From NCBI GenBank assembly GCA_902778895.1, contig CACYZF010000006.1, forward strand, positions 330,749-394,748: a stretch of DNA of 64,000 nt, read 5' to 3'. The notes beneath the pieces were generated by a model. It was not told the DNA's origin, ran no database searches, and saw only the letters and a list, made by a program, of their open reading frames with translations. The DNA is from an uncultured bacterium (lineage in GTDB: Bacteria; Verrucomicrobiota; Lentisphaeria; Victivallales; UBA1829). Positions 17,582 to 24,558 of the stretch are shown piece after piece. The stretch's first letter is position 1, and the number at the start of each line of letters is the position of its first letter. Position numbers and translations under genes: made by a program.

Positions 17582-18028
17582 ATGAAAGTCTTGATCGCGG
17601 TCGTCATGTTCCTGTTCGGACTCTTTGTCGGCATTCTCGTTGTTCCGACCTTCAAAGAGTTTTCCACGCCGTTGTATTTGGAGGAAGAATACTCCACGCC
17701 GCGCATCAAATCTATCCTGAACGGATTCGGAGTCATCCTTCCTCTTGAGGTCTCCAATGTCAATCTTTTCACGAAACAGGACGGGGAAAAGAAACAGGTG
17801 TGGATGAAATTTGAGTGTTCCCCGGAAGTCAAGGATGAATTTGTGGCTCAGTTGAACTCACGTCATTCCGGGCTGTTCAACCGGGTCGTCGAAACGCCGA
17901 AAATGCTGGACGGCACCCCGGTCATGTGGTGGACCTACAGCAATACGTTCCATTACTATGAATTCAAGGATATGTGTGTGGCCTATGACGATATCCTGCG
18001 GAACCTTTATCTTTATGCCGCGAACTGA
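17582..18028 (+). CDS. Small N-anchored protein of unknown function
   Basis: 148 residues: an N-terminal helix (MKVLIAVVMFLFGLFVGILVV) acting as anchor or uncleaved signal, then a mixed alpha/beta domain outside the membrane with many aromatic residues (MVWWTYSNTFHYYEF near the C-terminus). GGAG lies seven bases before the ATG. It is bounded upstream by a terminator and its own promoter, and downstream by 200 nt before the GcvH-like gene, so it appears to be a single-gene unit. I do not recognise a family; codon use resembles its neighbours. Confidence 0.75.
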   Translation: MKVLIAVVMFLFGLFVGILVVPTFKEFSTPLYLEEEYSTPRIKSILNGFGVILPLEVSNVNLFTKQDGEKKQVWMKFECSPEVKDEFVAQLNSRHSGLFNRVVETPKMLDGTPVMWWTYSNTFHYYEFKDMCVAYDDILRNLYLYAAN

Positions 18029-18161
18029 GACCGCGTTTCATAGCATTTCGAACGATTGATTTCAACCGTCGCATTCAGGCGGAGTCAGCGGCTGCGGACC
18101 TCGTTTTTTATGTAAAACTCGGGAAAAAGCGGGAAAAATCGGACTTTTTCGGAATCGGCGC

Positions 18162-18190
18162 TTGACAATACAGACTTTTATGCTTAATTT
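18162..18190 (+). promoter_or_regulatory. Promoter of the GcvH-like/LOG operon
   Basis: TTGACA (18162-18167), a 17-bp spacer and TAATTT (18185-18190), about 45 nt upstream of the start codon. Confidence 0.6.
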
Positions 18191-18235
18191 CTCTATGCGT
18201 TTTATCTGAACTTTTTTCACAGAGGAACTCAAGGT

Positions 18236-18607
18236 ATGGACAAATACTACTCGAAAACCCACGAATGGGTCAAAACGGACGGCGAAGAAGCCATCGTCGG
18301 CATCTCCGAATACGCCGCGGCCGACCTCGGCGACATCACGTTCGTCGATCTCCCCCGTGAAGGTACGGACCTGATCTGCGGCGACAGCATCGGCACCATC
18401 GAATCCGTGTCCGCATCCTCCGACGTCTATTCCCCCGTGAGCGGGACCGTTACCGCGGTCAACCACGCGCTCGACGATGATCCCGGCATCATCAGTTCCA
18501 GCGCCGAGGGAAAAGGCTGGCTCTACAAGCTCGACAATATCGATCCGACCGAGGTCGACGAGCTCATGTCGGAAGAAGAGTACGCCGAGTACCTGGAAAC
18601 CCTGTGA
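18236..18607 (+). CDS. GcvH-like protein lacking the lipoyl-lysine
   Basis: 123 residues, the usual length and full fold of glycine-cleavage H protein: KTHEWVK start, VGISEYAAADLGDITFVDLP, SPVSGTVTAVNHAL, DDDPGIISSS, GWLYKL and a C-terminal EEEYAEYLETL. The lipoate hairpin, normally ESVKAxSDxYxP, reads ESVSASSDVYSP; the lysine position is Ser59 (TCC at 18410-18412) and no other Lys lies in the hairpin. It therefore cannot carry lipoyl-methylamine in the normal way. No gcvT, gcvP, lipA, lipB or lplA is in the window. AGAGGAA precedes the start, and a LOG-family gene follows after eight bases. Possible roles include a binding partner or decoy H protein (inference). The gene symbol is withheld because function is doubtful. 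Confidence 0.88.
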   Translation: MDKYYSKTHEWVKTDGEEAIVGISEYAAADLGDITFVDLPREGTDLICGDSIGTIESVSASSDVYSPVSGTVTAVNHALDDDPGIISSSAEGKGWLYKLDNIDPTEVDELMSEEEYAEYLETL

Positions 18608-18615
18608 GGTGACGC

Positions 18616-19323
18616 ATGGCCGATCTTGAACCCACCAACCTCGCCGGTTTTTCCGACCTGGTCGACCTGAACGCCGAAGAGCCGTGGCGCATCTTCCGCA
18701 TCATGTCGGAATTCATCGACTCATTCGAGAACATGGCCAAGCACAAACGCCTCGTTTCCGTTTTCGGTTCCGCCCGTACCAAAACAGACGATCCCGTCTA
18801 TCAGGACTGCGTCCGCTTCGGCGAACTCCTCACTGACGCCGGCTACGGCATCCTCACAGGCGGTGGTCCCGGCATCATGGAGGCCGCCAACCGCGGCGCC
18901 TGGAAAAAGAACGGCGAGTCCGTCGGTCTGAACATCAAGCTCCCGATGGAGCAGCATCCGAATCCGTATCAGTCCGATTCCCTCGATTTCCGCTATTTCT
19001 TCGTGCGCAAGGTCTGCTTCCTCAAGTATTCCGTCGCGATCGCCATCTATCCCGGAGGTTTCGGCACGCTCGACGAATTCTCCGAAGCGCTTACCCTCAT
19101 CCAGACCAGAAAAGTCCGCACCGTCCCGCTCGTGGCGGTCGGAAAGGAATACTGGCAGCCGCTCTTCGACTGGTTCCGCGATACCATGCTTCGCGACCGC
19201 ATGATCAACGAAGACGATCTGAATCTCTTCTATGTCGCGGAAAACGCTGACGATGCGTTCCGTTATATCAAATGTGTTCACGACAGGTGCGGCGTGAAGT
19301 CGACGGTCCGAAAAGACATCTGA
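18616..19323 (+). CDS. LOG-family Rossmann-fold protein (TIGR00730-like)
   Basis: 235 residues with the LOG signatures GGGPGIMEAANRGA (about 76-89) and PGGFGTLDEF (about 145-154), the nucleotide-binding and catalytic motifs of cytokinin-riboside-monophosphate phosphoribohydrolases, often misnamed lysine decarboxylases. The likely activity is cleavage of nucleoside 5'-monophosphates to base and ribose 5-phosphate. An N-terminal extension of about 45 residues precedes the core, as in the larger LOG subgroup. GAGG precedes its ATG, eight bases after the GcvH-like stop, so the two are cotranscribed. A strong terminator follows. The physiological substrate is unknown. Confidence 0.9.
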   Translation: MADLEPTNLAGFSDLVDLNAEEPWRIFRIMSEFIDSFENMAKHKRLVSVFGSARTKTDDPVYQDCVRFGELLTDAGYGILTGGGPGIMEAANRGAWKKNGESVGLNIKLPMEQHPNPYQSDSLDFRYFFVRKVCFLKYSVAIAIYPGGFGTLDEFSEALTLIQTRKVRTVPLVAVGKEYWQPLFDWFRDTMLRDRMINEDDLNLFYVAENADDAFRYIKCVHDRCGVKSTVRKDI

Positions 19324-19348
19324 ACAACACAACGCTATCTGTTTTCCC

Positions 19349-19384
19349 GTGCGGTCCGCCAACAAGGCCGGCCGCACTTTTTTA
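19349..19384 (+). terminator. Rho-independent terminator after the LOG gene
   Basis: Long GC stem, arms 19349-19360 and 19366-19377 with internal mismatches, followed by six T residues (19378-19383). Confidence 0.82.
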
Positions 19385-19407
19385 TTGTACTTTTCGTAAA
19401 AGCCAAC

Positions 19408-19435
19408 TTGTTTTCTTGTGTTTTCGGTGTATATT
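19408..19435 (+). promoter_or_regulatory. Promoter of the thi4-thiE operon
   Basis: TTGTTT (19408-19413), a 16-bp spacer and TATATT (19430-19435). The start site should fall right at the 5' edge of the riboswitch. Confidence 0.62.
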
Positions 19436-19442
19436 AACTGCG

Positions 19443-19540
19443 TACCACGGGGTGCTGGATCGCGCGTCATCCGATGCGCGGCCCGGCTGAGATCATACCC
19501 GCATAACCTGATCCGGATAATGCCGGCGTAGGAAATCGAC
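19443..19540 (+). ncRNA. TPP riboswitch (THI element)
   Basis: Contains the conserved aptamer blocks in order: ACGGGGTGC (19447-19455), GGCTGAGATCATACCC (19485-19500), ACCTGATCCGGATAATGCC (from 19506) and GGCGTAGGAAA (to 19535). This is the classic thiamin-pyrophosphate sensor. It lies between a good promoter and thi4, so thiazole synthesis should fall when TPP is plentiful. Confidence 0.95.
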
Positions 19541-19544
19541 AGCG

Positions 19545-19608
19545 CAATCCTTTCCGTTGGGAAGCCGCATGCGTTTTCTGCGAAACCATCAACCAAACGA
19601 AAGGATTG
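19545..19608 (+). promoter_or_regulatory. Riboswitch expression platform sequestering the thi4 ribosome site
   Basis: CAATCCTTTC (19545-19554) is an exact 10-nt complement of GAAAGGATTG (19599-19608), which contains the thi4 Shine-Dalgarno sequence AAAGGA. GGAAA at the aptamer 3' end (19531-19535) can instead pair with TTTCC (19551-19555). Control is therefore probably at translation initiation: with TPP bound the GGAAA stays in the aptamer and the anti-SD helix forms. The switching direction is inference. Confidence 0.7.
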
Positions 19609-19614
19609 ACGAAC

Positions 19615-20415
19615 ATGTCAGACTCCTCCTCCCAGGTCATCGAAACGACCATCTCCCGCGCCATCGTCGAAAACTTCTCGGCGAAACTCCTCGACAGCCT
19701 CACTGTCGACGTCGCCATCGTCGGTGCGGGGCCGTCCGCACTCGTCGCGGCACACTATCTCGCGAAAGCCGGCATCAGCGTGGCAATCTTCGAACGCAAG
19801 CTCGCGCCCGGCGGCGGCACATGGGGAGGAGGCATGCTCTTCAACGAAGTCGTCGTGCAGGATGCCTCGCTGGAGATTCTCGACGAATTCGGCATCAAGC
19901 ACAAGCCCATCCCCAGCGCTCCCGGTTATAACACCCTTGATTCCGTCGAAATGGCCAGCGGCCTCATCTTCGGCGCGGTCAGCGCAGGCGCGAAGATATT
20001 CAACGCCGTCAGCGTCGAGGACATCGTGTTCCGCGGCGAACAGGTCGGCGGCCTTGTCATCAACTGGACGCCTGTCGAACGCCTTGGCATGCACGTTGAC
20101 CCGCTGACCGTGATCTCGCAGTGCGTACTGGATGGCACGGGACATCCGAGCGAGATCATGCACCTCGCGGTCGAAAAGGCCCAGTTGAAGCTTGCCACCA
20201 GCACAGGCGGTATCCTCGGCGAAAAGCCAATGTGGGTCGACAGCGGCGAAGCCTCCACCGTCGAGAACACCCGCGAATACTTCCCCGGTCTCTTCGCCTG
20301 CGGCATGAGCGCGAACAACGTCATGGGCGGCTACCGCATGGGCCCGATCTTCGGCGGCATGATGCTTTCCGGACGCAAGGCCGCGGACCTGATCCGTAAA
20401 CGCCTCGGGAAATGA
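19615..20415 (+). CDS. thi4: Sulfide-dependent thiazole synthase Thi4 (His-type)
   Basis: 266 residues of the THI4 family. It makes the ADP-thiazole precursor of thiamin from NAD, glycine and sulfur. The NAD-binding GAGPSA (37-42), the [15 protein letters not shown] segment (60-74) and a C-terminal [20 protein letters not shown] are present. The suicidal yeast and plant enzymes have a sulfur-donating Cys at the active site; here that place is His160 ([12 protein letters not shown]), as in methanogen Thi4, so the enzyme should be catalytic and use free sulfide with iron. That fits an anaerobic, sulfide-rich habitat. The ATG at 19615 is chosen over an in-frame TTG at 19606 because AAAGGA ends nine bases before it. 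Under TPP riboswitch control and cotranscribed with thiE. Confidence 0.94.
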   Translation: MSDSSSQVIETTISRAIVENFSAKLLDSLTVDVAIVGAGPSALVAAHYLAKAGISVAIFERKLAPGGGTWGGGMLFNEVVVQDASLEILDEFGIKHKPIPSAPGYNTLDSVEMASGLIFGAVSAGAKIFNAVSVEDIVFRGEQVGGLVINWTPVERLGMHVDPLTVISQCVLDGTGHPSEIMHLAVEKAQLKLATSTGGILGEKPMWVDSGEASTVENTREYFPGLFACGMSANNVMGGYRMGPIFGGMMLSGRKAADLIRKRLGK

Positions 20416-20418
20416 CCG

Positions 20419-21081
20419 ATGCCGCGCCGCGTCTATACCACGCATGAGGATCGTCTTGAGGCATTCAGACGGACAGATGTCTATCCCGTCATTACGTCCG
20501 AATTCTGCGCCGGACGCCCGCCCTCCGAAATCGCCGCATCCCTTTTGGCGGGTGGCGCACGTATCCTGCAAATTCGCGAAAAGAGCATGCCTGACCGTCC
20601 GTTCCTGGAGCTCCTGCGACAAGTCCGCGAACTTGCTTGGGAGTGCGGCGCGCTGCTGGTCGTGGACGATCGCGTGGACGCCGCACTGATCGCACAGGCG
20701 GACGGCGTGCATCTGGGACAGGAGGACCTTCCTCTCTTGGAAGCCCGCCGTATCGCACCTGAACTGCTGATCGGCGTTTCCACGCACAATGCCGACGAGA
20801 TTCGCCGGTCGCAGGACGAGGGCTGCTCCTACCTCAATATCGGCCCGATCTTCCCGACGAATACAAAAAAGCTCACGGGAATCCGGTTTCTCGGTCTGGA
20901 CGGACTCAAATCTCTGATTCCGCTCGTCCGTGTGCCGTTCTCCGTGATGGGCGGCATTAAGTATGCGCACCTCGCGGAACTCAAGGCCGCCGGAGCAGGG
21001 CGGATCGCCGCCGTGACCGCTTTCACGCAGGCCCCGGACCCCGGCGCGGAAGTCGCAAAATGGCGCGCCGCGCTGAACTGA
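20419..21081 (+). CDS. thiE: Thiamin-phosphate synthase
   Basis: 220 residues. It joins hydroxymethylpyrimidine diphosphate and thiazole phosphate to thiamin phosphate. The TIM-barrel landmarks are ILQIREK (about 51-57), VVDDRVDAALIAQADGVHLGQEDLP (split over 74-98), IGVSTHNADEI and YLNIGPIFPTNTKK, the last binding pyrophosphate. Its N-terminus carries about 20 extra residues ahead of the VYPVIT strand. It follows thi4 by three bases, so the riboswitch covers both. An efficient terminator ends the unit. No thiC, thiD or thiG is nearby, so the pyrimidine half must come from elsewhere or from uptake. Confidence 0.94.
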   Translation: MPRRVYTTHEDRLEAFRRTDVYPVITSEFCAGRPPSEIAASLLAGGARILQIREKSMPDRPFLELLRQVRELAWECGALLVVDDRVDAALIAQADGVHLGQEDLPLLEARRIAPELLIGVSTHNADEIRRSQDEGCSYLNIGPIFPTNTKKLTGIRFLGLDGLKSLIPLVRVPFSVMGGIKYAHLAELKAAGAGRIAAVTAFTQAPDPGAEVAKWRAALN

Positions 21082-21136
21082 AAACGAAACCGCACAAGGC
21101 AGACCAAGCCCTTTGCTGACTGAGCAGAACAATACC

Positions 21137-21171
21137 GGACTCCGACGGATGATTTCCGCCGGAGTCTTTTT
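21137..21171 (+). terminator. Rho-independent terminator of thi4-thiE
   Basis: GACTCCG (21138-21144) pairs with CGGAGTC (21160-21166), with further inner CGG/CCG pairing, then TTTTT. Confidence 0.88.
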
Positions 21172-21210
21172 CCTTTCGGCGTTTTTTCGGAAGATTATTT
21201 CGTTATTCGC

Positions 21211-21238
21211 TTGAAAAAATGTGAAGTCAGGCTATATT
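21211..21238 (+). promoter_or_regulatory. Promoter of the leader peptide/XRE-cupin-acyl-CoA synthetase unit
   Basis: TTGAAA (21211-21216), a 16-bp spacer and TATATT (21233-21238). It implies an unusually long leader of about 285 nt before the big gene. Confidence 0.68.
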
Positions 21239-21277
21239 TATATTCATTCTTTTTTTTACGGATCGAGGCAAACACAA

Positions 21278-21418
21278 ATGATGTTCCAACAGACAGCCGG
21301 TTTTGAACAGTGCGACGGGGAATTCTCCGCCGCGTCGTTCGCGTCTGCCCGTATTGCCTCCATTCGAATTACGTCCGATGCCATCATCGACATTATTATT
21401 AGTAAGGCCGCCCGTTGA
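21278..21418 (+). CDS. Isoleucine-rich 46-residue leader peptide (candidate attenuator)
   Basis: A short reading frame with GAGG nine bases upstream of ATGATG. The last 22 codons hold eight Ile (ARIASIRITSDAIIDIIISK), including ATC-ATC and ATT-ATT-ATT runs. It ends 18 nt before a perfect 11-bp hairpin and lies wholly inside the 5' leader of the acyl-CoA synthetase fusion gene. This order (promoter, residue-biased peptide, hairpin, structural gene) is that of amino-acid attenuators such as ilv leaders. No homologue is recognised, and the peptide has no signal or domain, so the regulatory role is inference. Confidence 0.5.
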   Translation: MMFQQTAGFEQCDGEFSAASFASARIASIRITSDAIIDIIISKAAR

Positions 21419-21436
21419 AAACCTTTGCACAGGGAA

Positions 21437-21487
21437 GATACGGGTGGTCCGGACGTGTTTCCACCCGTATCCGGATGCCTGATTTTT
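21437..21487 (+). promoter_or_regulatory. Leader hairpin, possible attenuator terminator
   Basis: GATACGGGTGG (21437-21447) and CCACCCGTATC (21461-21471) form a perfect 11-bp stem with a 13-nt loop; a T5 run follows at 21483-21487, 11 nt after the stem. The gap makes it a non-canonical terminator, so it may be an operator, pause site or anti-terminator element instead. Confidence 0.5.
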
Positions 21488-21530
21488 CCTGAGCAATCCT
21501 AATACCAAACCCAAACAAGGATCGCAAGAC

Positions 21531-23816
21531 ATGGAAAACAAAGAACAAATCTCCATGAGAGTCCGTGAGCTCAGGGCTCAGAAAAACTTCACCGTTGAAC
21601 AGATGGCGGAACTCCTCGGTGTCACGCCGGAGGAATACTCCCTGTTCGAAAGCGGAGCCAAGCAGGCGCCGTTCTCGTTCTACTACAATCTGGCAGGACA
21701 CTTCGGACTGGACGTCTCCTCCGTCATCAGCGGCGAAGCTCCGAACCTGGCCCTGTATACCGTCACGCGCAGCGGCGAGGGCTTCCCCTTCGTCCGCCGC
21801 CCCGAGTTTTCCTATCTGCATCAGGCGATCCGTATGAAGGACCGCACCGGCGAGCCCTTCATCGTTACCGCTCCGCCTGCGGGCGAGAACGAACCGCTTC
21901 AGTATTCCGAGCACAACGGTCAGGAATTCGTCCTGATCCTGTCCGGCGCCCTGAGAGTTTTCCTGCACGGCAAGGAGGAAGTCCTGAACGAGGGCGACAG
22001 CATCTATTTCGACGGCCGCGAGGCGCACGCCATGCTCGCCGCCAACGGCAAGCCCTGCAAGTTTCTCTCCATCGTTATGCACAGCAAGTACGACGACGCC
22101 AAGCCCGACCGCTTCGCGTTCGTGCCGCAGACCGTGGTCAAGGAACCCCCGACCGGCAAACGCCGTCTGCTTTATCAGGACTACATGGATGAGGTGTGGA
22201 ATCCGGACGGAACGCTGAAAACCGTGCATTTCAATGTGCCCGAGAAGTTCAATTTCGCATTCGACGTGGTGAACCGTCTCGCCGCCGAGTGCCCGGACAA
22301 GATCGCCATGAAGTGGGTCTCCAAGGACAAGGTCTGCCGAGACTTCACGTTCCGCGATATCTCCGAAAACGCCATGCGCTGTGCGAATCTGCTGCATTCC
22401 CTCGGGATCCGCAAGGGCGACCGCGTGATGCTGGTGATGAAACGCCATTATCAGTTCTGGTTCGTACTGAACGCGCTCCACATGATGGGCGCTGTAGCGG
22501 TCCCGGCCTCCTGCCAGATGACCGCGCACGACTTCGAATACCGCTTCAAAAAGGCCGACATCCGCTATGTGATCTGCTCGGCCGACGGCAATATCACGAA
22601 GGAAGTCGACGAGGCCGCCGCCGTGACCGGCATGACGCTCAAGCTCACGGTCAACGGACAGAAGGACGGCTGGCTCGATCTCGACGCCCTGTATCCGAAC
22701 TTCCCGCCCGTCTTCCAGCGTCCCGCCGACCTGAAGACCACCGATCCGCTGCTCGTCTTCTTCAGTTCCGGCACGACCGGTTATCCGAAGATGGTCGAGC
22801 ACGACCACGCCTATCCGCTCGGACACATCATGACCGCGCGCCATTGGCACAAGGTCAATCCCGACGGCCTCCACTTCACGGTCGCCGACACGGGCTGGGG
22901 CAAGGCGCTCTGGGGCAAGATCTACGGCCAGTGGCTCTGCGAAGCCGGCGTCTTCACCTACGATTTCGACCGCTTCCACGCCGCCGACCTGCTTCCGATG
23001 TTCAAGCAGTACGGCATCACCACGTTCTGCGCGCCGCCGACCATCTTCCGTTTCCTCGTGAAGGAAGACCTCTCCAACGTCGACTTCTCCACGCTCGAAC
23101 ACGTCACGACCGCCGGCGAAGCCATGCCCGCCGAGGTCAGCGAGGCGTTCGCGCGCGTTTCCGGCCAGCTCCCGTACGAAGGGTTCGGCCAGACCGAGAC
23201 CACGCTGACCATCGCCACACTTGCCGATATGAAGCCGCGTCCCGGTTCCATGGGCCGCCCGAATCCGCAGTACGAGGTCGTCCTGCTCGATCCCGAAGGC
23301 AATCCGGTCAGCACCGGCGAAACCGGCGAGATCTGCGTGAAGGCCGATCCGGACAATCATCCCTGCGGACTCTTCTGCCAGTACGTCAAGAATCCCGAGG
23401 ACACGCAGAAAGTCTGGCACGACGGCTACTACCACACCGGCGATCAGGCGTGGCAGGACGAGGACGGCTATTTCTGGTATCAGGGGCGCGCCGACGACAT
23501 CATCAAGACGTCCGGCTACCGCGTCGGCCCGTTCGAGGTCGAAAGCGTCCTCATGGAGCTCCCGTATATCCTCGAATGCGCCGTGACCGGCGTGCCGGAT
23601 CCTGTCCGCGGCAAGGTCGTGAAGGCCACGATCGTGCTCGTGAAGGGCAGGGAAGGGTCCGATGAGCTCAAGGAAGAGATCAAGAACTATGTCAAGACCC
23701 ACACCGCGCCGTACAAATATCCGCGCATCATCGAGTTCGTCGCCGAACTCCCGAAGACCGTCAACGGCAAGATCCGCCGTGCCGCGATCCGCGAGCAGAA
23801 CGAAAAGAAAGCGTAA
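21531..23816 (+). CDS. XRE-cupin-acyl-CoA synthetase fusion (AMP-forming)
   Basis: 761 residues in three parts. Residues 1-65 form an XRE-type HTH (RVRELRAQKNFTVEQMAELLGVTPEEYSLFE, split here by the family helix-turn-helix). Residues about 100-190 form a cupin (QEFVLILSGALRVFLHGKEE, then EGDSIYFDG and HAM). Residues about 210-761 are an acetyl/medium-chain acyl-CoA synthetase: VFFSSGTTGYPKM near 412, a TGDQAWQDEDGYFWYQGRADD hinge region (positions about 635-655), and NGKIRR with the catalytic Lys near the C-terminus. It would activate a carboxylic acid to its CoA ester while carrying a DNA-binding, ligand-sensing module. Separate XRE-cupin regulators beside acyl-CoA synthetases are known; the fusion may let the enzyme sense its own substrate or regulate its own gene (inference). 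AAGGA precedes the start. The substrate is unknown; the Ile-rich leader hints at a branched-chain acid. Confidence 0.9.
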   Translation: MENKEQISMRVRELRAQKNFTVEQMAELLGVTPEEYSLFESGAKQAPFSFYYNLAGHFGLDVSSVISGEAPNLALYTVTRSGEGFPFVRRPEFSYLHQAIRMKDRTGEPFIVTAPPAGENEPLQYSEHNGQEFVLILSGALRVFLHGKEEVLNEGDSIYFDGREAHAMLAANGKPCKFLSIVMHSKYDDAKPDRFAFVPQTVVKEPPTGKRRLLYQDYMDEVWNPDGTLKTVHFNVPEKFNFAFDVVNRLAAECPDKIAMKWVSKDKVCRDFTFRDISENAMRCANLLHSLGIRKGDRVMLVMKRHYQFWFVLNALHMMGAVAVPASCQMTAHDFEYRFKKADIRYVICSADGNITKEVDEAAAVTGMTLKLTVNGQKDGWLDLDALYPNFPPVFQRPADLKTTDPLLVFFSSGTTGYPKMVEHDHAYPLGHIMTARHWHKVNPDGLHFTVADTGWGKALWGKIYGQWLCEAGVFTYDFDRFHAADLLPMFKQYGITTFCAPPTIFRFLVKEDLSNVDFSTLEHVTTAGEAMPAEVSEAFARVSGQLPYEGFGQTETTLTIATLADMKPRPGSMGRPNPQYEVVLLDPEGNPVSTGETGEICVKADPDNHPCGLFCQYVKNPEDTQKVWHDGYYHTGDQAWQDEDGYFWYQGRADDIIKTSGYRVGPFEVESVLMELPYILECAVTGVPDPVRGKVVKATIVLVKGREGSDELKEEIKNYVKTHTAPYKYPRIIEFVAELPKTVNGKIRRAAIREQNEKKA

Positions 23817-23850
23817 TCCTGCCTCAGGTTTATTGATCCATAAATAATAT

Positions 23851-23890
23851 TCCCGTGGATAGCCTCAAAAGCTTTCCACGGGATTCTCTT
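23851..23890 (+). terminator. Terminator after the acyl-CoA synthetase fusion
   Basis: Nine-bp stem TCCCGTGGA (23851-23859) / TCCACGGGA (23875-23883) followed by TTCTCTTTG. The T-tract is interrupted, so efficiency is uncertain. Confidence 0.7.
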
Positions 23891-23909
23891 TGTTGTGGAG
23901 TGATTTTTT

Positions 23910-23955
23910 GTGCCCGAGCGGAGCCGGGCACTACTGCAGTTGAGGCTACGCCTCA
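23910..23955. repeat. Double hairpin, REP-like
   Basis: Two adjacent perfect dyads, GTGCCCG/CGGGCAC (23910-23931) and TGAGGC-TAC-GCCTCA (23941-23955), preceded by T6. The second spans the yjbQ stop codon. The pattern (poly-T then 6-7 bp hairpin) resembles the GGACGC-GAT-GCGTCC elements near 27.7-28.1 kb. Confidence 0.6.
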
Positions 23956-24347
23956 GCAGGCTCGAAGTAGACCTTCACGCGGCGCGTGCGCGGTCCGTCG
24001 TACTCGCAGAAGTAGATGCCCTGCCAGGTCCCGAGCTCAAGCCGTCCGTTGCGGAACGGCACGGTCTGGCAGAATCCGGTCAGGATCGCCTTCAGGTGAG
24101 CGTCGCTGTTGCCCTCGCAGTGCTGATAATACGCCTCATCGTGCGGAATGAGCGAGGCAAGCTTCTGCAGGACGTCATGCTTCACGTCCGGATCGGCGTT
24201 CTCGTTGATCGTGATCCCGGCGGTCGTGTGCGGGCAGTAGATGTGGCACATGCCGCACGGAACGGACTGCGGCAGCACGCGGTTGACGTCCTCGGTGATG
24301 TCGATGATCTCGCAGTGTCGGCTGGTCTTGACGGTGAATTCGGCCAT
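23946..24347 (-). CDS. YjbQ/UPF0047 family protein (secondary thiamin-phosphate synthase)
   Basis: 133 residues, the family's normal size. The signature CPHTTAGITINENADPDV (about 38-55), the metal-binding His in HDEAYYQH with EGNSDAHL following, and GTWQGIYFCEYDGPR near the end are all present. E. coli YjbQ shows weak thiamin-phosphate synthase activity, but its true role is unknown. It lies 2.9 kb from thi4-thiE, but on the opposite strand with its own promoter and no riboswitch, so a thiamin link should not be assumed. AAAGGA precedes the start. The stop codon is embedded in a small palindrome, consistent with a repeat having inserted at the gene end. Confidence 0.92.
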   Translation of the reverse strand: MAEFTVKTSRHCEIIDITEDVNRVLPQSVPCGMCHIYCPHTTAGITINENADPDVKHDVLQKLASLIPHDEAYYQHCEGNSDAHLKAILTGFCQTVPFRNGRLELGTWQGIYFCEYDGPRTRRVKVYFEPAEA

Positions 24348-24395
24348 GATGGGCTTATCCTTTCGGGTTGGGAGTTAGATTCGACTTCACCAAAT

Positions 24396-24424
24396 AATAT
24401 AATGCGCGCGGGACGGGTTTGCAA
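24396..24424 (-). promoter_or_regulatory. Promoter of yjbQ
   Basis: Minus strand: TTGCAA (24419-24424), a 17-bp spacer and TATATT (24396-24401), about 50 nt before the start. Confidence 0.65.
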
Positions 24425-24509
24425 GCGCATGGCTGTGTTTTTACGCTTGACAGGGCAGGGGAAGGAACAGCCGGATGTTTTCTTTTGATGTTCAGTTTTT
24501 TTGAGATGT

Positions 24510-24533
24510 TTTATTGAAACTAGTTTCAATAAA
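24510..24533. promoter_or_regulatory. 24-bp perfect palindrome, candidate operator
   Basis: Half-site TTTATTGAAACT (24510-24521) is followed by its exact reverse complement. A third AGTTTCA half-site follows at 24533-24539. It ends 25 bp upstream of the -35 box at 24559, a position suited to an activator or to a repressor forming a loop. No terminator-type T-run follows. Confidence 0.6.
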
Positions 24534-24558
24534 GTTTCAGAAAAGTTGCAATTCGAAC

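Noticed and set aside
21399..23702. A 767-codon minus-strand frame
   Set aside because: Antisense to the acyl-CoA synthetase fusion; low-complexity Arg/Asp/Val/Gly composition.
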